DNA from: Lunularia cruciata
Lineage: Eukaryota; Streptophyta; Marchantiopsida; Lunulariales; Lunulariaceae
DNA length: 64,000 nucleotides
NCBI GenBank assembly: GCA_948567375.1
Contig: OX419761.1
Location: 3,226,501 to 3,290,500 of the forward strand
Direction: 5' to 3'
Shown: positions 55,511 to 64,000 of the stretch, one piece after another
Layout of the letters: each line of letters opens with the position of its first letter
Numbering within the stretch: the stretch's first letter is position 1
The notes under the pieces: generated by a model
Told to the model about the DNA's origin: nothing
Database searches by the model: none
The model's input: the letters and a program-made list of their open reading frames with translations, nothing else
Made by a program: the position numbers and the translations under genes

Positions 55511-56214
55511 AAATCACACCTCCTGCATGCACCTATCACTATCAATCATACTTCGTGCGTATGGGCCGCAGGTTTTTGAATGGTCCCTTCTTGAATTTCT
55601 CGCCTCGACAAAAGGTTGTTAGACAGACTTTGCCTTGGGTTGAGCTCCCCTCGATATGAAGACTCCTTACTTTGGGTTGTATGCTAACAGGGCATTTTTG
55701 AGTACTTTGCCTTATGACCCAAAGTCACTTTACTTTGGGTTTCATCCTAAAGACTCTTTTCTTTGCCTTCTTTGGCCATACAAGCGCAATCAGACTTCTC
55801 TATACACTTCTTCTTCTTTATTTTGAAAAAAAAACAAAAAATGTAGGCACCACAAGATTGCTTGATCTAAAATTCCTCATGATCATCCCTTAATTGAGAT
55901 GAGAATGGTGGTTTGTGGACTTTGTAAATTATCATGAGTGGAACTAATAATTCCTTGAAAGAGATAAATAAAACACAAAACAAAAATTCATGTGAGATAT
56001 CAAATCCAAGTAATAAACCACAATTTTAACTTGTAATTTGATGGTTAATAGATCAATATTTTATGGACTCATCTTCCATGTAATCACTAAAGGCAAATTG
56101 GTAGTAGATAACTAGACTTGATCTCTCGTCTCAAACTCTACATCACACACATGAGTATGTGCCTATTGCTTATACCAATTTTGTGGAGTTGCTTCTTCCT
56201 TGAATTGAAGTCCT
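55511..56214. other. Unassigned DNA between family E and chromovirus B
   Basis: 55640-55780 contains three copies of ACTTTGGGTTGTATGCT/ACTTTGGGTTTCATCCT-like text. An A-rich run lies at 55825-55841. No coding domain is seen. Confidence 0.45.
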
Positions 56215-57044
56215 TTAATTCTTGCTACCACTTAGCCTAACAAATTTGTTGTTTAGATAGCTCTTTTTTCCATATACACCAAATATATGGTGTATTTCAA
56301 CCACAAACTCCTTGTCTCCCAAGTAATACTTCCAATGCTTGGTAGTTAATACAATGGCCAACTCTTCCCTCTTGGCTATGTAGTAATTATGCTCCATTAG
56401 AAGTAACTTGTGAGAGAAGAAAGCAATTTTATGCCATCCTTCTCCAACTCTTGTTGAAGAACACCACCAATTGTTGATCCACATATAATTGTGGTAAGAT
56501 TTATTTATTGCCTTGCTTAGATTTAATTGCTTAATTGTAAATACATTTTATAATACATACCTCAAAGGTAAGCTTGGAAAGCAAGCTCTTGGTTTTCACT
56601 CCATTTCTTATTCTTTGTTCTTGCCGAAGAGTGTTATATCAAGGCTTATGCAAGTCTAATAAAAAATTTGATACATTTAAGACAATCTTTTGAGATCTAA
56701 AAAACTCTTCAATTGAGTTTGATTTTTAAGTGTACTCTAGTTTCTTATTACTTCTACCTTTTCATCTTGACTTGAATATCTTTTGTACTCACTTTACAGC
56801 CTTATTAATCAATGTCAAGTATATCAAACTCACGTTTTGAAGCTTTTATATATAGCTCATTTTCTCAAAGTATTTAAAAACTTACCTTAGATGTTTTCAT
56901 TGTACTCTAAGATTTGATTATAAAATCAAATTTTCATCCAGAAATATAGTAACACATTTGTCCAAGTAAGACAAAAAAAAAGAATTCATTCATCAATCCT
57001 ATGAAAGTAATAAGAGCATTTGATAACATGGCAAAATGACATCA
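56215..57044 (-). pseudogene. Chromovirus B'' RT-RNase H fragment
   Basis: On the minus strand the frame 56484-56215 reads VGEGWHKIAFFSHKLLLMEHNYYIAKREELAIVL and TKHWKYYLGDKEFVVE, the RNase H region of family B. 57044-56560 matches the RT thumb and connection of the copy at 59640-59960 in decayed form. It ends at 57044, exactly where the LTR of the next B copy starts, so that copy probably inserted into this one. Confidence 0.75.
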
Positions 57045-57594
57045 TGTAATACTCCAAGGGTAAGAGAACTCTCCAAGAGTGATACATGTGAGAAAACATA
57101 AGCTTCACACTTAATACTCCGATGCTGCAAAGGAGCACCTTCTCTTTATTATATAGCAAAGAGGATCCCCTCAATGGAAGCTCCACCCTCAGATCAAATA
57201 CATGGATTGGTGATATGTTAATAAGCTCCAGCCTTAGATCAATTGCATGAAAAGATGACATGTCAATCCTTGTCCTATCAAGGTTTGATCTGAGGGAATC
57301 TTTAGGGAATCTTCTTGTAAAAAGCTCACAATCAGAAAGAGGGGAGAGAAGTTAGGCATAACTTCCTACCTGAAAAGATTATTTCCATTTTTTGAGGCCT
57401 AATTCATCCATTTAGGCCTCCAAAATTGGCTTTGAAGTTTTTAGGCTATTTTTGGCTTATGCCTCCTATTAGTAGAAGTACTCTTTTGGTGACACCTCCA
57501 TCTGATCTACCTAGCCCATCATACACAACATTCTTCTAGATGTTACCAAGCCAATTTTCACCTTTAGATAATATGTCTAGCTATTGGTATTACA
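57045..57594 (-). repeat. 3' LTR of chromovirus B' (single-unit form)
   Basis: On the minus strand it runs from TGTAATACC (57594) to GAGTATTACA (57045), 550 bp. Unlike the LTRs at 29397 and 60917, it has only one copy of the block of about 120 bp with TTGGTAACATCTAGAA, which accounts for its shorter length. The polypurine tract AAAAGGAGAGGCC abuts it. Confidence 0.88.
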
Positions 57595-57659
57595 GGCCTC
57601 TCCTTTTAAGACGCAACGTCCTCATTGCAAAGCTGTTGCTCAAAAGATTGAACTAACAC

Positions 57660-58300
57660 CGGTGCATTGGTCAAGTTGGCTATTGGCACTCATGTTTCCT
57701 CATACAATGGGTACCCTTTTCAATGTACAAGATATTCCACACATGGATAGAAAATACCACGGATGTGTTTCTAGAGAATGCATTCAATTTCATATTCCTT
57801 CGTGTCATCAATGAGGGTTCGGCAAGGTCAACTTTCTTGGATGGAAGAGAAGTGGGGTGGTCAACGTGCATATCTATGTAGTAAGAAAACATGAAATACT
57901 AGACGGATCTTTATGTGTGGCAGTAGCTTGAGGTGGTAGGCCACTGTGTTGATTTGACAAAGAATGGACAAAGGTCCAATAAAATGAGGTTTGAGCTTAC
58001 AAGGTCCAACTAACTTGAGGTTGGTGGACAGCCAAACTTGATCTCCAAAATTGAACTCCATGTGTTGGCGGTGTGCATCTGCATTTTACTTTTGTCTATT
58101 TTGGGTGATCTGCAACTTGTGTTTGGCATTCTCCATCCTATTGGATTTTAGAAACAAAAGTGTGATAACATCAACCTTGGTAGCCATTGGACGGACCTCC
58201 ATCAAGCTCAAAGATGTGAAAGGATGCTCTTCATACATGAGGAAGAATAGTGTGACTTGTGTGGAAGCATTCATTGAATTATTGTAAGCAAATTCCACCG
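57660..58300 (-). pseudogene. Integrase C-terminal domain and chromodomain, B' (broken)
   Basis: 58298-58086 gives EFAYNNSMNASTQVTLFFL with an EEHP block. 58061-57861 gives FNFGDQVWLST, LVGPCKLKPHFIGP and VFHVFLLHRYA. Between about 57780 and 57670 the chromodomain can be read through three stops (VEYLVH, KGYPLYEE and VPIANL). The Trp of QWKGY and of TWEP are both stop codons (TGA), so the domain is dead. Confidence 0.8.
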
Positions 58301-58389
58301 ATGGGAGTAAGGTGTCTCACCTCTCTTGCTCATTTAAAGTAAAGCCTTGGAGGATATCCTCAATAGTGCAATTTTCCCTCTCTATTTGT

Positions 58390-59006
58390 CTATTGATCTA
58401 TGGATGGTAAGCTATGGACATGGCCAATTTGGTTTTGAAAAAACCAAAGAGTGTTCTCCAAACTAGTAAATTGAGTGCCTCTATCTATGATGAGCACTTG
58501 AGATAGGCCATGGTGAGAGAAAAATGCATCTAAGTATAATTGAGCTAGTTGCAGGACAATCACATCCTTGGTGGTAGGACCCACATGAATCATTTTCCTA
58601 AGTTGGTTGAAAAAGATTACAATGGAGTCAAACCTTGAGGTAGTCTTGGATAATTCACAAACCAGATCCATGCTTACTTGTTCCCAACATTGTGTGTGAG
58701 TGGGGAGGGGTTGAAGGAGTCCTATGGGAGCTTGACTAAAAGCTTATTTTGTTGATAGAGTAGGCAGCTCCAAACATATTTTATCACAATTTTGCTCATC
58801 TTGGACCAATAGTAATAGAATTTGACTACATCCAAGGTCTTGTCTACTCCAATATGACCTACAATGGTAGAATTACGATATTTTGCTAGGATGGTGGTTC
58901 TTAGATCCGTAGCACCCAAGATCCATAACCTGCTATCACAAAAGGTGACTCCTTGGGTGATGGTTATGCCTTTGGGTGTTGGTGATGCCTTTGGATGATT
59001 GAGCAC
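58390..59006 (-). pseudogene. Integrase zinc finger and core, B' (broken)
   Basis: 59006-58722 encodes GHIGVDKTLDVVKFYYYW and CLLYQQNK, where the finger Cys pair is partly lost. 58671-58390 encodes MDLVCELSKTTSRFDSIVIF (first Asp) and VLIIDRGTQFTS (second Asp, in IDRGTQF). The Glu block lies past a stop near 58390. The second Asp lost in the copy at 28520 is kept here. Confidence 0.82.
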
Positions 59007-59238
59007 CTACAATCTGTGCATTAGCTTAAGTAGCAATAAGAATCCTTGGCCAAAATTCATAGTTCATCTTGACTTCCACCACCAGATTGTTTGCCATTGA
59101 ATGCATCTGCAAGTTGTTTCTTGCCTTCCATATATGTGAGTGTCATGTTGAATTGTTGTCTCCACTCTAACCACCAAATCTATCAACAAGAAAGATCTTT
59201 ATGTGTCTCAAGGTAGACTAGAGGTTTGTGGTCTATCT

Positions 59239-59502
59239 CTATCCAAATATCTTTTCACCAAGATAGTACTTCCAATGCTTGGTTGCAAGAACAATAGCCA
59301 ACTCTTCTTGTTTGGTGGTGTGATAGTTGCATTCTATCGATAATAACTTATGAGAGAAATATGCAATTGCATGCCATCCATCATGCCACTCTTGTTGTAG
59401 GACTACTCCTTTTGCTACACCTGATGCATCTATAGCCATCTTGATTGGACGCTTTGAGTCATACCATTTCAAGATTGGTGCATGTAGTAATGCATCTTTC
59501 AA
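59239..59502 (-). pseudogene. RNase H, B'
   Basis: ALLHAPILKWYDSKRPIKMAIDASGVAKGVVLQQ holds the first catalytic Asp (IDAS). HDGWHAIAYFSHKLLSIECNYHTTKQEELAIVLA holds the Glu helix. The frame ends at EKIFG, and the later Asp block continues with breaks to about 59100. Confidence 0.85.
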
Positions 59503-59574
59503 TTCCTAAAAGGCCAATTCTTGTGCAATTCTCCATATCCACTTCTTCCCCTTGCCCAATAGTGTTGTTAGAGG

Positions 59575-60500
59575 TTGTGAAATCTTGGAGAAGTCATTGA
59601 TAAATTGACAATAAAACCCATCAATACCAAGAAACTCTTGAGTTGAGTTTGATCTTTTAGAGCACCCTATTTTTGAATAATCTCTATTTCATTTATTAGC
59701 ACTTGGATACCTTTTTCACTTACTCTATGCCCTAATTAGTCTACTTCAGATTTGCCAAACTTGCACTTTGAGATTTTGGTATACAATTGATTTTGTCACA
59801 AAACTTGGAGGACTTCTCGTAGATGTTTTTTGTACCCTGTCATTGTCTTGTTGTAGACTAAGATGTCATCAAGGAAAATGGTAATAGATTTATCCAATTA
59901 TGGATGAAATATGTCATTCATCAAACTCATGAAAGTAGTTGGACCATTGGTGAGCCCAAATGGCATCACAAAGTACTCAAAGTGACTATACCTTATTCAA
60001 AAGGCCATTTTGTATATATCTTCTTCCGCAATCCTGATTGTTGTAACCACTCCACATATCAAGTCTGGTGAAGTACCTTCTCCCATTGAGTTGATTAAAA
60101 AAGTCATCCATGCAAGGTAATGGGTATTTTCTCCTTCATCATTTGTTGATTCAATCCTCGGTAGTCAATGCACATGCACATTGTTCCATCATTCTTCTTC
60201 ACAAACAATACAAGAACCCCATTTGGTGATATGTTGGGTGGAGAACCCCTTCTAGAACATATCCTCAATTTGAGCCTTACACTCCTCTAACTCATGAGGT
60301 GATAGTCAATATGGAGCCTTATAAGGAGGTGTCTTCCCAAGAAGTATCTCAATTTTATGATCTACTCTCCTTTTTGGTGGTATACCTATGGGTAATTCAT
60401 CCAAAAAGATATCTTGAAACTCATTGACCACATCTTTCAATTTCTCAAGAATTTTTCCATTTTTTTGGACACTCTAGACTTCTCTTATTAGACCCATGAA
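59575..60500 (-). pseudogene. Reverse transcriptase, B' (many stops)
   Basis: The minus strand shows, with numerous stops, the RT blocks [19 protein letters not shown]-like (about 60210-60150), RYFTRLDMWSGYNNQD-like (about 60080-60035) and the catalytic FLDDILVYNK with its Asp pair at 59865-59876. No frame exceeds 60 codons. The order and spacing fit chromovirus RT. Confidence 0.75.
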
Positions 60501-60590
60501 ACATATATCTATCTTACCAATAGATGTGGTCTCTATGACATAGAGAGGCAACTCTTGCCTTTGTGAACTTTCTTTAACCCCAAAGATCTT

Positions 60591-60890
60591 CTATTGCCTA
60601 GTTCTCACTACTTTATTCCTCCAATCCACTATGGGGTTGTAGTGCTCCATCCATGGTATGCCTAAGATTGCATCATAACAAGCTAATTCTATCATGCACC
60701 ACTTGATTGCTTCTTGATACTCTCTTATAGAGAGTACTACCTTTTTAGGTAATGACTCAATCCTCTTTGTCTCACCATTAGGTAACTCTACTTTGTCATT
60801 ATCATCCTTCTCTAGTTTCATCCCCAACCTTATTGCAAAAAAGTGAGACAAGAAATTATTTGTTGCTCCAAGATCTATCAACACTCTCAC
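60591..60890 (-). pseudogene. Protease, B'
   Basis: This open frame of 99 codons: VRVLIDLGATNNFLS (active-site region), LGMKLEKDDNDKVELPNGET, and the C-terminal AILGIPWMEHYNPIVDWR. The active-site triad reads Asp-Leu-Gly where retropepsins have Asp-Ser/Thr-Gly. The plus-strand copy at 63474 has the same DLxAT form. The frame is cut at its 5' side by the LTR at 60917. Confidence 0.85.
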
Positions 60891-60916
60891 CAGATTGCCA
60901 AATTCCTTCTAGCACT

Positions 60917-61659
60917 TGTAATACCAATAGCTAGACACATGATCTAGAAATGAAATTTGGTTTGGTAACATCTAGGAGGATTTTATACATGATAGACTAA
61001 GTAGATCAGACAGAGATATCACCAAAAGAGTACTTCTACTAATAGGTTAGAAATCAAAACATGCTTGAAGATTTTAGAATCAATAGTTGGACATATGATC
61101 TAGAGTGAAACTTGGGTGGTGATATCTGGAAGGATGTTACACATGATGTAGAACATAGATCAGATGGAGGTATCACCAAAAGAGCACTCTACTAATAGGG
61201 CAGAAGTTGAAAATAGCATGAAAACTTTAAAGCTATTTTTGGAGGCTTAAATGGATGAATTAGGCCTCAAAAATGGTAAAAAAATCTCCCTTGAAGGTAA
61301 ATAGCTAGTCTTCTCTCCACTCCATGATTTTTCTCGTTGAGAGCTTTCCATTGGTACCTTACCCATGCAATTCTGAGCTTCCTACAAGAAGATTCTTTAA
61401 AGATTCACTTTGGTCAGACCCATTTGACCAACTAGATAGGACAAGGACTAACATGTCACCCATCCGAACAACTAATCCAAGGATGGAGCTTGCTGAAAGG
61501 TCAGCAATCCATGAATCTGATCCAAGGGTGGAGCTTCCTTTGAGGGGATCCTCTTTGCTATATAATAAAGAGAAGGTGCTCCTTTGGGGTCAATGGAAGA
61601 TTGAGTTTGAAATCTGTGTTTTCTCTCTTGAAAAGTTCTCTTGTCCTTGGAGTATTACA
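60917..61659 (+). repeat. 5' LTR of chromovirus B (two-unit form)
   Basis: It runs from TGTAATACC to GAGTATTACA, 743 bp, with two copies of the block of about 115-120 bp (about 60925-61042 and 61075-61195), as in the LTR at 29397. A TATA-like TATATAATAAAG lies near 61557. Confidence 0.9.
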
Positions 61660-61660
61660 A

Positions 61661-61675
61661 TGGTATTAGAGCAAG
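61661..61675 (+). other. Primer-binding site, initiator-Met type
   Basis: TGGTATTAGAGCAAG lies one base after the LTR and has a single mismatch to TGGTATCAGAGCAAG. Confidence 0.85.
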
Positions 61676-61744
61676 TGTTTTAATCCAAGAGAGTGGATCA
61701 CCCCTCTTAGAAGAGCACGAGCTACTGAAATTGAGTAATTTGAG

Positions 61745-63100
61745 GTGGAGAACATAATGCAATTGCTAGACTTGGGAAGGGCTTTAGAGAATGAATGGGA
61801 TGGATGCATAGGGAGGAATTTCCCACACCTAGTTTCATTCTTAAATCCATTCCACATCAAGGTTATGTACATCCAGCATAAGCAAATGAGAGTATTGCTA
61901 GTTTATCATTTTGGAGTAGAATTCATGGACAGAGTGATGAACTCACCAAACCCGGTGATTCTAACTATGGTGGTATACGACAAAGAGGAGGATTTGAAAA
62001 TCTACATTCTATTATGATGTTATGGATCTGAATGTTCCATAATCCTCACCCTTTCAACACACAAGTAGAAATCCATTATGTAGTTAGACCAAAAGTGATG
62101 TTTAGGGATTTTGAAGTCTACAATTTTGGTGAGAATTATTATCAACGAGTGATGTCCTATGAGGTCCTAATGGTAGTCCCCATAGTTTTTTCACCCTCTT
62201 GAGTGACAACTCTAACCCTCTATTGAAGTAGGAAGTAGCAAGTGAATATCAATCATGCATAGGAATCATGGATCCACAATTGCAAGAGTTGATGCAAGGA
62301 ATATAAGGGATGTTGAACGAGTTTTGAGAAATCAAGATGACCATGGAGGCATTACAAAGTCAAGTATAAACCCTCAGAAATGATCAAACAATGCAGGAAG
62401 GAGAACCACCTCAAAGCCAAATACCTACGATTGAAGTACTTGGAGAGGCACCCGGCCAATGACAAAGCCACATTGTTACTATGGATGAAGAAGACCTGCA
62501 ATATCAAGCCTTACAAGGGGTAGCATGCTATAGGAGTAATGGAGAATTGGATATCAATAATGAATTGATACTTTTGATTGTTCTTGATGGAGATCACTGA
62601 GCATGCCGTAGATGTGTTTGCATATGTGCATCTAACTGATCAAGCCCTCACATGATACAATGCTTGGGAATGATCAATGTTGGCAAAAAGAAGTGAGGTC
62701 ACATGGATAGCAATGCAAGAAGGACTTTTGAAGAATTTCAAGACTATGGATTCCGCACTTTTGGCCCAAATCTGACTATGGAGATTGAAACAAAAGAATA
62801 GCATACAAGTGTACGTGGAAGCATTTTTAGATCTTCAAGTCAAAATAACCGACATGAGTCCAACAAAGGCTCTAGAAAATTTCAAACGAGGGTTGAAGGA
62901 TCGGATTTGCCAAGAATTCATGGTACAAAATCCTCACACTATATTTGAAGCCATTGCTTGTGCTCAAAGAATAGCAAAGGCACTTAGAAGAGGTGAAGGA
63001 GTAGTTCCATCTCAACACTATAGGGTGAACATGTCACACACGGGTGGACCAACACCTATAAAATTGTGCAACCTTCAGTTTTGAGATAAAGGAGCACAAC
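61745..63100 (+). pseudogene. Gag, chromovirus B (broken)
   Basis: Successive pieces: leader frame 61745-62017; the VEIHYVVRPKVMFRDFEVYNFGENYYQ-type region near 62060-62160; DPQLQELMQG near 62270; KPYKG at about 62505; then the gag C-terminal frame 62785-63084 with IQVYVEAFLDLQ, ALENFKRGLKDRI and AIACAQRIAKAL. Several stops separate them. The minus-strand fragment at 18942-19846 is the same region. Confidence 0.82.
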
Positions 63101-63183
63101 CGCTTCAAGGAGAGCAAGGACAGGTGGAAGAACGGAGAGATGGGTTCCCATGAGGAGAAGGAACTCAAGGAGAACAACATTGT

Positions 63184-63225
63184 TGCTACCAATGTGACCG
63201 TATTGGGCACATCTCCATCAATTGT
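63184..63225 (+). pseudogene. Nucleocapsid zinc knuckle of chromovirus B gag
   Basis: CYQCDRIGHISINC is an intact C-x2-C-x4-H-x4-C knuckle that binds element RNA. It lies in a frame open from about 63140 onward and is followed by Arg/Lys-rich sequence leading to the protease. Confidence 0.85.
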
Positions 63226-63419
63226 CGTCCTCATCTTCCTGGGAGGCCCAAGGCCTCCATACAAGCAATCTTTGAACAACATGGAGCAATGCACGGAGGA
63301 AGAGGAGGTAGAAATCACCTTGCAAAACAAAGATTGGCAGTAAAAGTACCTCACGGCCTTACTAGCTCAATAGGGAAGTGGACAAGCAAGGAGAGGAAGA
63401 AGATGAGTACGCAAAGATC

Positions 63420-63760
63420 TAGAAAGGCAAACTCACAATTGATTGTTGTGAATGGGATCCTAGAAGGCAATCAGGTGAGAGTATTGATAGATCTTTGAGC
63501 AACAAACAATTTCTTATCTTGCTCTATTGCAATAAAATTGGGGATGGATCTAGAGAAAGATGAGAGCAAAGAAGTAGAGTTACCTAATGGGCAAACAAAG
63601 AAGATTGAGTCATTATCCAGGAGGGTAACACTCTCTGGAGGTGAATACAAGAAGCAATTGAGTGGCAAGTGATTCAATTAGCTCATTATGATGCAATCTT
63701 AGGCATGCCTTAGATGGAGCAATACAACCCTATGGTAGATTGGAGGAAGAAAGCAGTGAG
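63420..63760 (+). pseudogene. Protease, chromovirus B plus copy (broken)
   Basis: NGILEGNQVRVLIDL is followed by a stop (TGA, in place of the Gly codon of DLGAT) and ATNNFLS. Then VELPNGQTKKIESL and a decayed AILGMP-like end near 63690-63715. The region matches the protease at 60591-60890. Confidence 0.8.
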
Positions 63761-64000
63761 CACCCGCCAATGGACAATCATTGGTGTTAGAGAAAAAGCA
63801 CATAGGCAGAAATTGCCTCTCAATATCATAAGAACAACAACTATTCGTAAGTCAGATAGATGTTTGATGTGTTTAATAAGAGAAGTCCAGAGTGCACAAC
63901 TTGATAGAAAAATTCTTGAGAAATTGAAGGATATGGTAAATGAGTTTCAAGATATCTTCTCAGATGATCTACCCTCAAGATTACCACCAAAAAGGAGAGT

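Larger units (their letters stand above)
57045..60916 (-). mobile_element. Chromovirus B', 3' portion, minus strand (protease to 3' LTR)
   Basis: Reading minus: protease (60890-60591), RT, RNase H, integrase, chromodomain, polypurine tract and a 550 bp 3' LTR (57594-57045). It is cut at the protease start, where the plus-strand B copy begins at 60917. The gag and 5' LTR would be expected beyond that copy, outside the window. Most genes carry stops. Confidence 0.88.
60917..64000 (+). mobile_element. Chromovirus B, 5' portion, plus strand, running off the window
   Basis: A 5' LTR (60917-61659), an initiator-Met-type primer site, gag with a zinc knuckle, protease and the start of the pre-RT region (ending FQDIFSDDLP-like at 63945-63970). 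It sits against the truncated protease of the opposite-strand copy B', as if inserted into it; the bases before it are GCACT (60912-60916). The right end is outside the window, so the insertion cannot be proved here. Multiple stops are present. Confidence 0.88.

Noticed and set aside
61661-61675. tRNA gene fragment
   Set aside because: The match to the initiator-Met tRNA end is the primer-binding site next to the LTR; no cloverleaf surrounds it.

Overview
This window looks like repeat-rich nuclear DNA from a land plant. It is AT-rich, filled with decayed Ty3/gypsy LTR retrotransposons at several stages of nesting, and carries only one clearly intact low-copy host gene. The transposon families (chromoviruses with a C-terminal chromodomain and initiator-Met tRNA primer sites, plus a non-chromovirus gypsy family with a tRNA-Asp-type primer site) and the spliced LEA gene fit a plant with a large genome. 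A gymnosperm is my best guess, from general appearance only. I see no bacterial operons, rRNA, tRNA genes or CRISPR arrays.

Layout. 1-1129: minus-strand 5' end of a Reina-like chromovirus (family C'). 1130-2250: duplicated non-coding DNA. 2251-8580: AT-rich DNA with nothing recognised. 8590-15301: badly decayed gypsy material (family D) with LTR-like pieces in opposite orientations and a minus-strand integrase tail. 15302-18941: deleted and truncated copy of a non-chromovirus gypsy element (A1). 18942-19846: minus-strand gag of chromovirus B. 19847-27671: nearly complete element A2 (about 7.8 kb, LTRs about 96% identical). 27672-30134: 3' half of a plus-strand chromovirus B with chromodomain and LTR. 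31590-32022: PIF/Harbinger transposase remnant. 32107-37647: complete but decayed 5.5 kb family C chromovirus. 38.9-46.1 kb: fragments of unrecognised repeated coding families, including repeat family E and several coiled-coil reading frames. 46.4-47.5 kb: possible LRR-gene debris. 47509-49000: a two-exon mitochondrial LEA gene on the minus strand, with promoter-type motifs and a polyadenylation signal. 49.1-52.05 kb: AT-rich intergenic DNA. 52071-55510: second, inverted and longer copy of family E. 56.2-64 kb: three chromovirus B copies, apparently nested in one another.

The host gene stands alone; the rest is mobile-element biology. The most interesting non-standard signals are: (1) perfect three-unit heat-shock elements clustered upstream of the TATA box in family C LTRs; (2) a conserved extra reading frame with a C-x2-C-x8-H-x-C motif between the 5' LTR and gag of family A; (3) family E, a dispersed unit with coiled-coil and 56-residue-repeat proteins joined to a conserved terminal block of about 1 kb; and (4) family A LTRs whose flanks do not pair, implying ectopic recombination or inversion. 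All percent identities were counted by eye.
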